NCBI RefSeq assembly: GCF_001888165.1
Contig: NZ_CP015455.1
Coordinates: 2,102,001-2,166,000, forward strand
Length of the DNA stretch: 64,000 nt
Origin: Syntrophotalea acetylenica
Lineage (GTDB): Bacteria > Desulfobacterota > Desulfuromonadia > Desulfuromonadales > Syntrophotaleaceae
Reading direction: 5' to 3'
The notes below the pieces were generated by a model. That model made no database searches. It was given only the letters and a program-made list of their open reading frames with translations, and was not told where the DNA came from. Position 1 is the first letter of the stretch, and each line of letters starts with the position of its first letter. The position numbers were made by a program, and so were the translations under genes. Below are positions 16,472-26,080 of this stretch, one piece after another.

Positions 16472-17527
16472 TTGGCGGATTCGGATCAGGAACGCACGGA
16501 ACAGGCCACAGCCAAGCGGCGCACGGATTTCCGCAAAAAAGGCCAGGTGGCGCAAAGCAGAGAAGTCCATACTGCCGCCCTGATGACTGGCATGCTGCTG
16601 CTGTGGATGTTTTACGCCCCGCGTTTCTGGCGTTCCCTGCAAGGCATTCTTGGTCACTTGTGGAGCATTGCCGGCGATTTCGAAGTCACGCCGGTGGCAA
16701 CCGTGATGCTGTTCGGCCGCATTGCCGGGCAGATGGCCCGGCTTCTGGCGCCGGTTCTGCTAACCACCCTGGTTGTCGGATTCCTGTCGAGCTATCTGCA
16801 GATCGGCTGGCTGTTCACCACCGAACCGATGGCGCCGAAACTGTCGAAGCTCAACCCGGTCAGCGGCCTGAGCCGCATCTTTTCCAGGCGCGCCATCATC
16901 GAGGTGGTCAAATCCCTGCTCAAGGTATTGCTGGTGGGAGTGGTCTCCTACAAGGTCATCATCTCGGAATTCGGACAGGCTCTCGACCTGGTCGACATGG
17001 ATATCCGGGATACCGTCGGATTTCTGGCAAGCATGGCCGGACGTATCCTGCTGCGCGCCTGCGGCATCATGATCCTGCTGGCCCTGTTCGACTTTCTGTT
17101 CGTGCGCTGGGAGATGGAACAGAAAATGAAAATGACCAAGCAGGAACAGAAGGAAGAGCACAAGGAGAGCGAAGGGGATCCGCAGATCAAGTCGCGCATC
17201 CGCTCTTTGCAGTTTCAGGCTGCCCGGCGCCGCATGATGGCGGAGGTGCCCAAGGCCGACGTGATCATCACCAACCCGACGCATTTATCCGTCGCCCTGG
17301 CCTATGATCGCAGCCGCATGAACGCGCCGCAGGTGGTGGCCAAGGGCGCCGACGCCGTCGCCATGCGCATCCGCGAAATCGCCCGCGAGCACAGGGTGCC
17401 GCTGGTGGAAAACAAACCCGTCGCCCGCGCCCTGTTCAAGATCGAACTCGGCAGGGAGGTGCCGGAAGAGATGTTTGCTGCGGTCGCGGAAATACTGGCC
17501 TACGTTTACGGACTTAAAAAACGTTGA
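16472..17527 (+). CDS. flhB: Flagellar export switch protein FlhB
   Basis: A 351-residue protein. The cytoplasmic N-terminus carries the typical RTEQATAKRRTDFRKKGQVAQS, followed by four membrane spans and a soluble domain with the self-cleaving NPTH site at residues 268-271 (ITNPTHLSVALAYD). Cleavage switches export from rod/hook to filament substrates. The start codon is TTG 16472 with GGAGAG upstream. A second, separate FlhB C-terminal domain is encoded at 50081. Confidence 0.95.
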   Translation: MADSDQERTEQATAKRRTDFRKKGQVAQSREVHTAALMTGMLLLWMFYAPRFWRSLQGILGHLWSIAGDFEVTPVATVMLFGRIAGQMARLLAPVLLTTLVVGFLSSYLQIGWLFTTEPMAPKLSKLNPVSGLSRIFSRRAIIEVVKSLLKVLLVGVVSYKVIISEFGQALDLVDMDIRDTVGFLASMAGRILLRACGIMILLALFDFLFVRWEMEQKMKMTKQEQKEEHKESEGDPQIKSRIRSLQFQAARRRMMAEVPKADVIITNPTHLSVALAYDRSRMNAPQVVAKGADAVAMRIREIAREHRVPLVENKPVARALFKIELGREVPEEMFAAVAEILAYVYGLKKR

Positions 17528-17536
17528 ACAGGCGTT

Positions 17537-17571
17537 AGACAACTGACAACTGACAACTGACAACCGACAAC
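17537..17571. repeat. Heptamer tandem repeat between flhB and flhA
   Basis: Five units of a 7-base repeat (agacaac, three of tgacaac, cgacaac) followed by a decayed cgatagg, immediately before the flhA ribosome site. It fills most of the flhB-flhA gap. Confidence 0.8.
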
Positions 17572-17584
17572 CGATAGGTTTCAA

Positions 17585-19669
17585 ATGCTTGATCACTACA
17601 GAAAACTGGACTGGAAAAACCTGCTGCTGCGCAGCGACGTGATGGTGGCGGTCGGACTGGTGGCCATTCTGATGGTCATGATTCTGCCGCTGCCGTCCTT
17701 CATGCTGGACATATTCCTGTCACTCAACATCACCCTGGGGCTGCTGATCCTGATCATCTGCCTGTACACCAACAAGGCCCTGGAGTTTGCTCTGTTCCCC
17801 TCGGTGCTGCTCGCCACCACCCTGTTCCGCCTGTCCCTGAACGTGGCTTCGACCCGCCTGATTCTGCTGCGGGGCAACGAGGGTCCGGCGGCGGCGGGTT
17901 CGGTCATCCAGTCCTTCGGGCAGTTCGTGGTCGGCGGCAACTACGTGGTCGGCGTGGTGGTGTTCGTCATCCTGGTGGTCATCAACTTCATGGTCATCAC
18001 CAAAGGGGCCGGGCGCGTGGCCGAGGTGGCGGCCCGCTTCACCCTGGATGCCATGCCCGGCAAGCAGATGGCGATCGACGCCGATCTCAATGCCGGCTTG
18101 CTGTCCGAAACCCAGGCCCGCGACCGGCGCAAGGAAATCGCCGCCGAGGCCACCTTTTACGGCGCCATGGACGGCGCCAGCAAATTTGTCAAGGGCGACG
18201 CCATTGCCGGCATCATCATCACCCTGATCAACATCGGCGCGGGCTTCATCATCGGCGTGGTGCAAAAGGGCATGCCAGCCGCGGCAGCGGCCGAAACCTA
18301 CACCATCCTTACCGTTGGCGACGGCCTGGTGGGGCAGATCCCGGCCCTGATCATCTCCACCGCCGCCGGCATCCTCGTCACCCGCACCGCCGGCGATGAG
18401 GATTTCGGCGGTGCCCTCAAATCCCAGTTCACCATTCATCCCCAGGCACTGTGGGTGGTATCCGGCATCCTGCTGGCCTTCGCCCTGATTCCGGGCCTGC
18501 CGACCCTGCCCTTTCTGCTGATTTCCGCCGGCCTGGCCTTCACCGCCCACAGGGTTCAGAAATCCCTGGCGGAACAGGAAATCGAGCGTTACCGGGAAGA
18601 ACGTCAGCCCCAGGCCGCGAAGGAGGAAAACTACGAGGAAATGTTGTCCGTCGACCTGTTGGAACTGGAGGTCGGCTACGGCCTGATTCCGCTGGTGGAC
18701 GCCAACCAGAACGGCGAACTGCTGCCACGCATCAAGTCGATCCGCAAACAGTTCGCGCTGGAGTTCGGCTTCATCATCCCCCCCATTCACATCAAGGACA
18801 ACCTGCAGCTCAAACCCAACGAATACGCGGTGCTCCTGAAGAACATGCGCATCGCCGGCGGCGAGATCCTGCCCAATCATCACCTGGCCATGAATCCGGG
18901 GATCGCCACCGAAACCCTCAAGGGGGTGCCGACCACGGAACCGGCCTTCGGCCTGCCGGCCACCTGGATCGGCGAGGATCTCAGGGAACGGGCGCAGATC
19001 GCCGGTTACACGGTGGTCGACGGCCATACCGTGATTACCACCCACATCACGGAAATCATCAAACGCCACGCGCACGAACTGATCGGCCGCCAAGAGGTAC
19101 AGAACTTGCTAGACAACCTTGGCAAGAGCTATCCGAAACTGGTTGAAGAGTTGACGCCCAACCCCCTGCCGCTGGGATGCATTATGAAGGTTCTGCAGAA
19201 TCTGCTTCGCGAACAGGTCTCGATCCGGGACTTGCGCACCATCCTGGAGATTCTGGCCGACTGGGGAAGCGCCACCAGGGATCCCGACCTGCTCACCGAA
19301 CAGGTGCGCCAGGGCATGGCCCGCGCCATAAGCGGCCGCCACGTCCGGGACGGCGAACTGCTGGAATTGATGACCCTGGACCAGCAGCTCGAGGAGACCA
19401 TCGAACAATCGGTGCATCGTACCAACGAAGGCAGTTATCTGGCCCTTGATCCCGGTACCGCCCAGGCGTTTCTGGAGAGTCTGGGCGGCGTCATGCAGTC
19501 TCTCGGCGGCGGCTCCACGCCGGTTCTTTTGTGTCCGCCAACGATTCGACCGCATGTCAAGCGCTTGACCGAACGCTACCTGCCCAACCTGGTGTGCCTG
19601 TCCCATAACGAGATCGCCCCTCACCTCAGGGTGCAATCGGTAGGAACGGTGAGTATCAATGCTGGTTAG
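17585..19669 (+). CDS. flhA: Flagellar export protein FlhA
   Basis: A 694-residue protein. The N-terminal half has about eight membrane helices, with the conserved FHIPEP-region sequence visible as FPSVLLATTLFRLSLNVASTRLIL and KGAGRVAEVAARFTLDAMPGKQMAIDADL. The C-terminal half is the cytoplasmic ring domain that docks chaperone-cargo complexes. It forms the nonameric export ring. The gene follows flhB after a heptamer array and overlaps flhF by 11 bases. Confidence 0.97.
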   Translation: MLDHYRKLDWKNLLLRSDVMVAVGLVAILMVMILPLPSFMLDIFLSLNITLGLLILIICLYTNKALEFALFPSVLLATTLFRLSLNVASTRLILLRGNEGPAAAGSVIQSFGQFVVGGNYVVGVVVFVILVVINFMVITKGAGRVAEVAARFTLDAMPGKQMAIDADLNAGLLSETQARDRRKEIAAEATFYGAMDGASKFVKGDAIAGIIITLINIGAGFIIGVVQKGMPAAAAAETYTILTVGDGLVGQIPALIISTAAGILVTRTAGDEDFGGALKSQFTIHPQALWVVSGILLAFALIPGLPTLPFLLISAGLAFTAHRVQKSLAEQEIERYREERQPQAAKEENYEEMLSVDLLELEVGYGLIPLVDANQNGELLPRIKSIRKQFALEFGFIIPPIHIKDNLQLKPNEYAVLLKNMRIAGGEILPNHHLAMNPGIATETLKGVPTTEPAFGLPATWIGEDLRERAQIAGYTVVDGHTVITTHITEIIKRHAHELIGRQEVQNLLDNLGKSYPKLVEELTPNPLPLGCIMKVLQNLLREQVSIRDLRTILEILADWGSATRDPDLLTEQVRQGMARAISGRHVRDGELLELMTLDQQLEETIEQSVHRTNEGSYLALDPGTAQAFLESLGGVMQSLGGGSTPVLLCPPTIRPHVKRLTERYLPNLVCLSHNEIAPHLRVQSVGTVSINAG

Positions 19670-20915
19670 AGTGTTTGAAGCCGAAACCATGGCCCTGGCC
19701 CTGAAAAAGGTCAAGGAAGCCCTGGGCCCGGATGCCCTGATCCTGTCAACCCGCACGGTGCGCAAGAGCGGGCTGGGAGTATTCCGCAAGCCGCTGTGCG
19801 AGGTCACCGCGGCCATCGACTCGGCGGATACCGAGTCCTTCTCCGAACCACAGGCCAAACCCGGCATCGTACCGGCGGCGGAGATGGACGAGTTGAGCTA
19901 CCAGGATCTGTGGCGGCAGCCGGAAACACAGCCACAGCCGAAGCCGGCGACCGCCGCCAGCGTCCCCCGGCAGCCTGAGGACAGTCTCAGGGATGTGCGC
20001 AACGAAATCGATGAACTCAAGGCTCTCGTGCGGCAGCTGGCCAGGCCCTCCGAACCGGCACCGCCCGGGCCGGCGATCGCGGCAGCCGCGCCAAGGAAAC
20101 GGCCAGCCGGAACCGAGGTACAGGAGATGGGGCTGCTGCAGAACGAACTGGAGCGCCTCGGCATCAGCGGTGAAGCGGCCGCGACCCTGGAACAGTATGC
20201 CTGGGAGAATCTTTCCCCCCGCCAGCTTGGCGACCCGCAGGGGATTCGCGAATTTCTGTCCGACGCCATCGGCCGGCTGGTCCATGTCAGCGGCGCCGTC
20301 CGCATCGCGCCGGGGCGCCAGAAGCGCGTTGCGCTGGTCGGCCCCACCGGGGTGGGGAAAACCACCACCATCGCTAAAATGGCCGCCGGACAATTGCTCA
20401 AGGGGGTCGGCCGCGTGGCCCTGATCACTATCGACACCTACCGCATCGCCGCCGTGGAACAGCTTAAGGTTTATGGGGAAATCATGCATATCCCCGTCGA
20501 GGTGGTCACCACCCCGGAGCAGCTGCACCAGGCCCTGAGCCGACACGCAGACAAGGAACTCATCCTTATCGACACCGCCGGACGCAGCCCCCGCGATGAC
20601 ATGAGCATCGCCGAACTGGCCGCCTTTCTGGGCAAGGCCGAAACGGAAAACCATCTGGTCGTATCCGCGACCACCCGCGACCGGGAGCTTGCCGAGACGG
20701 TGCAGCGTTTCAGCCGCATTCCCCTGCACAGCCTGGTTTTCACCAAGCTGGACGAGTGCGAGCAGTGCGGCGCGCTGCTCAACCTGTCCCTGACCCGGCA
20801 GTTGCCCCTGTCCTACCTGACCTTCGGACAGCGGGTGCCGGAAGATTTCATGGAAGCGGATGTCGAAGCCATTACCGGCTTCATCACCGGCAGTTACCGA
20901 GAGAAGGCCGTATGA
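19659..20915 (+). CDS. flhF: SRP-family GTPase FlhF
   Basis: A 418-residue protein. The N-terminal basic region (MLVRVFEAETMALALKKVKEALGPDALILSTR) leads to a Pro/Ala-rich linker, then NG domains with GPTGVGKTTTIAKMA (G1), DTYRIAAVEQLK, DTAGRSPRD and TKLDE. FlhF sets flagellar placement and number, usually polar, together with FlhG. It overlaps flhA at the start and flhG at the end (ATGA). Confidence 0.95.
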   Translation: MLVRVFEAETMALALKKVKEALGPDALILSTRTVRKSGLGVFRKPLCEVTAAIDSADTESFSEPQAKPGIVPAAEMDELSYQDLWRQPETQPQPKPATAASVPRQPEDSLRDVRNEIDELKALVRQLARPSEPAPPGPAIAAAAPRKRPAGTEVQEMGLLQNELERLGISGEAAATLEQYAWENLSPRQLGDPQGIREFLSDAIGRLVHVSGAVRIAPGRQKRVALVGPTGVGKTTTIAKMAAGQLLKGVGRVALITIDTYRIAAVEQLKVYGEIMHIPVEVVTTPEQLHQALSRHADKELILIDTAGRSPRDDMSIAELAAFLGKAETENHLVVSATTRDRELAETVQRFSRIPLHSLVFTKLDECEQCGALLNLSLTRQLPLSYLTFGQRVPEDFMEADVEAITGFITGSYREKAV

Positions 20916-21823
20916 ACACGCAATACGAGCATGCCGATCAGGCTGAAACCTTGCGTTCCCTGAAGGAACTGCATGCTGAAACGGAAGGGATCCGCCACGC
21001 CCTGCCGCCGGCGCGCGTTATCGCCGTGGCCAGTGGCAAAGGCGGGGTGGGAAAAACCGCCGTGGTGGCCAACACGGCCTACGCCCTGGCGCAACTCGGG
21101 AAAAAGGTGCTGATCATCGACGCAGATCTGGGACTGGCCAACATCGACGTGGTATTCGGCCTCAATCCGCGCTACAACCTCAACCATTTTTTCGAAGGCC
21201 TCAAGAGCCTGGAAGAAATCATGGTCGAAGGCCCCTGGGGGATCAAGATCCTGCCTGCCGGCAGCGGGGTGCAGCAGTTCACGCATCTCGATGCCCGGCA
21301 ACGCATGCGCCTGATTGAAGACCTCGACGGCCTGCAGGAAGAATTCGACGTGGTGCTGATCGATACCGAGGCGGGTATTTCCGAAAACGTCACCTACTTC
21401 ACCGTCGCCGCCCAGGAAACCATCATCATCGCCAGCCCCGAACCGACGGCCATCACCGATGCCTACGCCCTGATGAAACTGCTCTCCACCCGTTACCACC
21501 AGAAGCAGTTTCAACTGATCGTCAACTCGGTAAGCGGCACCGGAGAAGGGCTCGATGTCTACCAGAAACTGACCACGGTGGCCAACCGCTACCTTTCCAT
21601 AAGCATCGATTATCTGGGCTGCATACCTTTCGACAAGCGCCTGCGGGAATCGATCCGCCGGCAAAGCCCCATGGTCGAGCTGTATCCGGGCAGCAAAACC
21701 AGCCAGGCGTTCACCGCCTTTGCCCGCTACATCATGGACGCGCCGCCGGATGTGCTGCCCAAGGGCACGCTGCAGTTTTTCTGGAAACGTCTGCTGGCCG
21801 CCGGCGAAAGGGGCATGCCATGA
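20912..21823 (+). CDS. flhG: Flagellar number regulator FlhG (MinD/ParA ATPase)
   Basis: A 303-residue P-loop ATPase with the deviant Walker A (SGKGGVGKTAVVANTAYALA), the DADLGLANIDVVFGL segment and DVVLIDTEAGISENV. FlhG limits flagellar number by opposing FlhF and, in many species, restraining the sigma-54 activator. ATG 20912 overlaps the flhF stop; the longer in-frame ATG at 20756 is inside flhF and is not used. Confidence 0.94.
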   Translation: MNTQYEHADQAETLRSLKELHAETEGIRHALPPARVIAVASGKGGVGKTAVVANTAYALAQLGKKVLIIDADLGLANIDVVFGLNPRYNLNHFFEGLKSLEEIMVEGPWGIKILPAGSGVQQFTHLDARQRMRLIEDLDGLQEEFDVVLIDTEAGISENVTYFTVAAQETIIIASPEPTAITDAYALMKLLSTRYHQKQFQLIVNSVSGTGEGLDVYQKLTTVANRYLSISIDYLGCIPFDKRLRESIRRQSPMVELYPGSKTSQAFTAFARYIMDAPPDVLPKGTLQFFWKRLLAAGERGMP

Positions 21824-22587
21824 GTCTCGGACCCGCTTACGCTCCCGTCAGAGCCGAGGAAAAGGACCGTCTGATCAAAAGCCACCTGCACATGGTGAGT
21901 TTTCTGACCGAACGCATGGTCAGCCAGGTTCCGGCCTTCATGACGCGCGAAGACATTGCCAGCGCCGCCATGGTGGGGCTGGTCGACGCTGCCAACCGCT
22001 TCAAACCCAGTATGGGAGTGCTTTTCAAAACCTTTGCCGAGAAGCGCATGCGCGGCGCGGTGCTGGACGAAGTTCGCCGCATGGACTGGTTTTCGCGCTC
22101 CATGCGCCAGAAACAATCGCGGGTCTGCCACGCCATCGAAAGTCTGGAAAAGCGTTTGGGGCGTCCGCCGGAGGAAGCGGAGGTCGCCACCGAAATGGAC
22201 ATGAGCCTTGACGCCTACCGTCAACTGCTCGGCGAGGTCAGCTACCTGGGCTGCGTCAGCCTGCACGAGACAATCGAAGACACGGCCGACGGCCCCAGCC
22301 TGCTCGACAGCATCGAAGATCCGAACAGCCCGTGCCCGGTGGAGATGATCGAAAACAGTCAGCTCACCCAGGAACTGGCGCGTCAGATTGACCGGCTCAC
22401 CGAGAAGGAACGTCTGGTCGTGTCCCTGCTCTACTATGAAGAACTCAGCCAGAAAGAGATCGCCGAGGTCATGGAACTCTCCGAGGGACGTGTGTCACAG
22501 CTGCACAGCCAGGCACTGCTCAAACTGCGGACCTGCATCAGGCGGGCGCAGGGCGACGCGGCCGCGCAGCTCCACCCGGTACGCTGA
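21820..22587 (+). CDS. fliA: Flagellar sigma factor FliA (sigma-28)
   Basis: A 255-residue sigma-70 family factor with regions 2 (HLHMVSFLTERM, KTFAEKRMRGAVLDEVRRMDWFSRS), 3 (RLGRPPEEAEVATEMDMS) and 4 (LTEKERLVVSLLYYEELSQKEIAEVMELSEGRVSQLHSQAL). It should read the TAAA-N15/16-GCCGATA promoters found before the first flagellin and the diguanylate cyclase in this window. Its antagonist FlgM is at 28243. Overlaps flhG by ATGA. Confidence 0.95.
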   Translation: MSLGPAYAPVRAEEKDRLIKSHLHMVSFLTERMVSQVPAFMTREDIASAAMVGLVDAANRFKPSMGVLFKTFAEKRMRGAVLDEVRRMDWFSRSMRQKQSRVCHAIESLEKRLGRPPEEAEVATEMDMSLDAYRQLLGEVSYLGCVSLHETIEDTADGPSLLDSIEDPNSPCPVEMIENSQLTQELARQIDRLTEKERLVVSLLYYEELSQKEIAEVMELSEGRVSQLHSQALLKLRTCIRRAQGDAAAQLHPVR

Positions 22588-22592
22588 TTCCG

Positions 22593-22985
22593 ATGTCGCC
22601 ATTGCTGATCGTGCTCATACTTGCAGCCCTGCTCGGACTGGCCGGGGTCGGCGTCGCCGTGACGCTGGCACTGCGACTGCGGCGCCTTGAACGGCAGCTG
22701 CACCGGGAGACACCGGCAGCGGAACCGTGCTCCGCGTTCCAGGCGCCCCTGCTGCAGGCGGCCCTCAGCGAACGCTTGCACCGCAACCCCTTCCACCGCG
22801 CCGTGCCGGACCGCTACAAACTGGCCGCCGATCTGCTGGGCCAGGGGATGACGGCCCAGCAGATCGCCGATCTGCTGGGACTGCCCCCAGCGGAGGTGCG
22901 ACAGCTTGTGAATCTGAGCAAAATCAACCGATCGCGCCCCGATGCGGCAAAGGCCCCTAAAGAAATGGCGCCGTTCGGTCGATAA
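22593..22985 (+). CDS. Membrane-anchored helix-turn-helix protein of the flagellar cluster (SwrB/DUF2802-like)
   Basis: A 130-residue protein with one N-terminal membrane helix (residues ~4-28), a short charged linker, and a C-terminal HTH-like segment (DRYKLAADLLGQGMTAQQIADLLGLPPAEVRQLVNLSK). The same architecture, a membrane helix plus a small sigma-4-like HTH, is seen in SwrB and DUF2802 proteins coded right after the flagellar sigma factor in other bacteria, where SwrB promotes basal-body export activation. Sequence identity to these is weak by eye, so the family link is inference from position and layout. Confidence 0.6.
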   Translation: MSPLLIVLILAALLGLAGVGVAVTLALRLRRLERQLHRETPAAEPCSAFQAPLLQAALSERLHRNPFHRAVPDRYKLAADLLGQGMTAQQIADLLGLPPAEVRQLVNLSKINRSRPDAAKAPKEMAPFGR

Positions 22986-23019
22986 AAGATTATCGATCCG
23001 AAAACCAAGACGAGGCCCT

Positions 23020-23757
23020 ATGAATCGAGGAACCTATATCGCCCTGTCAGGGGCCATTGTCCGTCAGAGAATGATGGACACCGTCAGCAACAACCTGGCC
23101 AACAACGAAACCGTCGGCTTCAAAAAAGGCCAGTCGGTGTTCAAGGTCATGCTTGAGAGAGCCGCCACCGGGGATACGGTGGAACGGGTCAACCTCGCAG
23201 AGATCGAGGAGGGGTTTACCGATTTTTCCCAGGGCAACCTGTCGCCTTCCGGCGTGCCGACACACATCGCCATCCAGGGCGAAGGCCTTTTCAAAGTGCT
23301 GAACGATGACGGCCGCATGTATTACACCCGCCAGGGCAATCTGCGCCTCGACAGCGAAGGGCGCCTGATCAACTCTCAGGGCATGTCCCTGGCCGGCGAG
23401 GACGGACGCCCCATCGTGCTGGCCGATCCCGAAATCACCATCACCGAAGACGGCACCATCCAGCAGAAGGACGGGCAGCGAACCCGCATCCCCCTGTATA
23501 CCTTCGACGATTATTCCGTGCTGATCCGCCAGGGGGGAGGACAGTTCAGCGTACCCGAAGGGCGCGAACAGGAACTGGAGGTGCGGGTTGAAGAGCCGCA
23601 CATCTTTCAGGGACAACTGGAAGGCTCGAACGTCAACCTCATGCAGGAAATGAATCACATGGTCGAGTCGACACGCATTTTCGAGGCCTGCCAGAAAATG
23701 CTCAAGACCTACCACACCCTGGCTTCGGAAGCCAACAAGCTCGGCAGTCTGGGATAA
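23020..23757 (+). CDS. flgF: Flagellar proximal rod protein FlgF
   Basis: A 245-residue rod protein with the N-terminal motif [20 protein letters not shown], a central D1-like domain ([14 protein letters not shown] ... [16 protein letters not shown]) and the C-terminal [21 protein letters not shown]. Exported through the type III gate. ATG 23020 with GAGG upstream is used; the longer frame from 22942 overlaps the HTH gene. Confidence 0.9.
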   Translation: MNRGTYIALSGAIVRQRMMDTVSNNLANNETVGFKKGQSVFKVMLERAATGDTVERVNLAEIEEGFTDFSQGNLSPSGVPTHIAIQGEGLFKVLNDDGRMYYTRQGNLRLDSEGRLINSQGMSLAGEDGRPIVLADPEITITEDGTIQQKDGQRTRIPLYTFDDYSVLIRQGGGQFSVPEGREQELEVRVEEPHIFQGQLEGSNVNLMQEMNHMVESTRIFEACQKMLKTYHTLASEANKLGSLG

Positions 23758-23857
23758 GACGAACCGTCCGAAACAAAGTCATTTCCGAATTTCCCCCACG
23801 CGGCCGCGCTGTCGCGACCCGGGGCAGCAAGCGCCAAGGCGCAAAGGAGTCTGCAGT

Positions 23858-24643
23858 ATGATCAGGGCGTTATGGACATCGGCCACAGGCATGGAAGCCC
23901 AGCAGATCAACATGGATGTGATCGCCCACAACTTGGCCAACGTCAACAGCGCCGGCTTCAAAAAAAGCCGCGCCGATTTCCAGGACATCCTCTACCAGAC
24001 CGTCAAAATGGCCGGCACCAGCAGCGACTCCGGCGTGGAGCAGCCCACCAGTGTGCAGGTCGGCCTCGGCAGCCGTGTCGCCTCCATCCAGAAGGTCTTC
24101 ACCACCGGCGATTTCCAGCAGACCGGCAACGATCTCGATGTCGCCATCGAGGGCGCCGGATTTTTCCAGGTCACCCTGGCCAACGGCGATGCCGCCTATA
24201 CCCGCGCCGGCGCCTTCAAAAAGGATGGTACCGGAAGGCTCGTAACGTCGGACGGCTATCCACTGTCGCCGGAGATCATCATTCCCGAAAACGCTACCCG
24301 GGTATCCATCGGCAGTTACGGCTCGGTGGAGGTGATGCTCGACGGCGAGAGTACGCCGACTCAAGTCGGCACCATTACCCTGGCCCGCTTCAGCAACCCG
24401 GCCGGCCTCAACGCCATCGGCCACAACCTCTACACCGAAACCCCGACCACCGGCGCCCCGGTGACCGGCAATCCCGGCGAAGACGGTTTCGGCAGCCTCT
24501 CTCAGGGTTTTCTGGAAGGCTCCAACGTCAGCATCATGGAAGAGATGGTCAACATGATCGCAGGCCAGCGCGCCTACGAAATCAACTCCAAAGCCATCAA
24601 GACCGCCGACGAGATGCTGCAGATGACCAACAACCTCGTATAA
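23858..24643 (+). CDS. flgG: Flagellar distal rod protein FlgG
   Basis: A 261-residue protein, the usual FlgG length. It shows [27 protein letters not shown] at the N-terminus, [16 protein letters not shown] with [17 protein letters not shown] in the middle, and [18 protein letters not shown] plus [22 protein letters not shown] at the end. AAGGAG lies 12 bases before the ATG. It forms the outer rod passing through the P and L rings coded downstream. Confidence 0.95.
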   Translation: MIRALWTSATGMEAQQINMDVIAHNLANVNSAGFKKSRADFQDILYQTVKMAGTSSDSGVEQPTSVQVGLGSRVASIQKVFTTGDFQQTGNDLDVAIEGAGFFQVTLANGDAAYTRAGAFKKDGTGRLVTSDGYPLSPEIIIPENATRVSIGSYGSVEVMLDGESTPTQVGTITLARFSNPAGLNAIGHNLYTETPTTGAPVTGNPGEDGFGSLSQGFLEGSNVSIMEEMVNMIAGQRAYEINSKAIKTADEMLQMTNNLV

Positions 24644-24656
24644 AAGGATGCGCCGA

Positions 24657-25376
24657 ATGTCCGTGGCTCGACCTATGGCAGTGCTCATGGCTTTCCTGAT
24701 GACCCTGAACTTCCCCGCAACGGCCAGCGCCGCCGGAACGGCAAAGGTCGATGACGCGAAAGTGCGCGAAATCCTGACCGGCTATCTGCAGCGGCAGCAA
24801 AAACGTTATCCCGGCGCCGAAATCCGCCTGCGGGATATTCAGCGCATCACGCCGTTTGCCGTTCCCTCCGGACGCCTGCACTGGGAAGTCACCCCATCCA
24901 GCCCCCGCTTGCTCGACAGCCGCCGCTTCAACCTGATATTGCGGGCGAATGGCCGGGTCGTCAAAAACATGACCCTGTATGCCGACCTGGAAGCGCTGGC
25001 GCCGGTGGCGGTGGCTACCACCGATCTGCCGCGAGGCGCCATCCTCGACCACGAAGATATCAACATGGTCACCATGGACCTGGCGGGGCTGCGCTCCCCC
25101 TGTCTTGACGCGGAAGCCCTGATCGGCAAGAAGTTGCGGCGTCCGATGCGCATGGGTTCCGCCTTTAGCGGAACCTGGATCGACACACCGCCCCTGGTAA
25201 AACGGGGCGAGATGGTCACCATCACCGCCAGCACGGGTCCCCTGACCGTTACGGCAAAAGGTCTGGCGCAGGAAAACGGCGCCGAGGACGATACCATCCG
25301 GGTCAAAAACATCAGCTCCCAAAGAGAGCTTTTCTGCCGGGTGACGGCACCCTCTTCCGTGGAAGTGGAGTTTTGA
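24657..25376 (+). CDS. flgA: P-ring assembly chaperone FlgA
   Basis: A 239-residue periplasmic protein with a signal peptide (to about residue 25) and a SAF-type C-terminal region (VATTDLPRGAILDHEDINMV, RPMRMGSAFSGTWIDTPPLVKRGEMV). FlgA escorts FlgI for P-ring assembly. ATG 24657 leaves a proper spacing from AAAGG; the in-frame ATG 24648 touches that motif directly and is less likely. The stop is one base from flgH. Confidence 0.88.
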   Translation: MSVARPMAVLMAFLMTLNFPATASAAGTAKVDDAKVREILTGYLQRQQKRYPGAEIRLRDIQRITPFAVPSGRLHWEVTPSSPRLLDSRRFNLILRANGRVVKNMTLYADLEALAPVAVATTDLPRGAILDHEDINMVTMDLAGLRSPCLDAEALIGKKLRRPMRMGSAFSGTWIDTPPLVKRGEMVTITASTGPLTVTAKGLAQENGAEDDTIRVKNISSQRELFCRVTAPSSVEVEF

Positions 25377-25377
25377 C

Positions 25378-26073
25378 ATGAAATTCGCGCTGCGCCACTG
25401 GGCCCTTCTCGCCATGCTGATGTCGATGACCGGCTGTTCCAACGCACGCATCGCCGAGCAACAGGGCTACCATCGGCAGATCGCCGCGCGCCACGTTCAG
25501 CCGGAACAACCCGCGGCCCCCGGATCCCTGTGGACCGAAGGCCGCGGCAGCCTGTTCCGGGACAACAAGGCCCGGCACGTGGGGGATATCGTTACCGTGG
25601 CCATTTACGAACAGGCCAGCGCCAGCAAGGAGGCCAGCACCGCCACCGGCCGTTCCAGCAGCATGTCCGCGGGCCTTACCAACCTGTTCGGCATCGAAGG
25701 CAATATCGCCAATCTCAACAGGTTCATCGATCCGGCCAGCCTGGTCAATACCAGCTATCAAAACGATTTCGACGGTTCCGGCAGCACCTCGCGCAAGGAA
25801 GACCTGGTCGCCACCCTCACCGCCCAGGTTATCGAGGAACTGCCCAACGGCAACCTCTGCATCGCCGGCGGCAAGACGGTGACCGTCAACAACGAGGACC
25901 AGATCATTCTGCTGGAAGGCATTATCCGCCCGTCGGACATCAACTCCCAGAACGTGGTCAACTCCAAGCACATACTGGATGCCAAAATCGCCTATACCGG
26001 CAAAGGCGTAATCAGCGACAAGCAGCGCCCCGGCTGGATGACCCGCGTGCTGGATCATATCTGGCCGTTTTAA
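25378..26073 (+). CDS. flgH: Flagellar L-ring lipoprotein FlgH
   Basis: A 231-residue outer-membrane lipoprotein. The lipobox is MTGC with Cys20, then GSLWTEGRGSLFRDNKARHVGDIVTVAIYE and the conserved FDGSGSTSRKEDLVATLTAQV and NGNLCIAGGKTVTVNNEDQ. It builds the L ring that confirms a Gram-negative envelope. A 147-bp heptamer array separates it from flgI. Confidence 0.95.
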   Translation: MKFALRHWALLAMLMSMTGCSNARIAEQQGYHRQIAARHVQPEQPAAPGSLWTEGRGSLFRDNKARHVGDIVTVAIYEQASASKEASTATGRSSSMSAGLTNLFGIEGNIANLNRFIDPASLVNTSYQNDFDGSGSTSRKEDLVATLTAQVIEELPNGNLCIAGGKTVTVNNEDQIILLEGIIRPSDINSQNVVNSKHILDAKIAYTGKGVISDKQRPGWMTRVLDHIWPF

Positions 26074-26080
26074 GGTAAAA

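Noticed and set aside
17720-19093. 457-codon reverse-strand ORF opposite flhA
   Set aside because: The product is Asp/Gly/His-rich without domains; flhA on the other strand is unmistakable.
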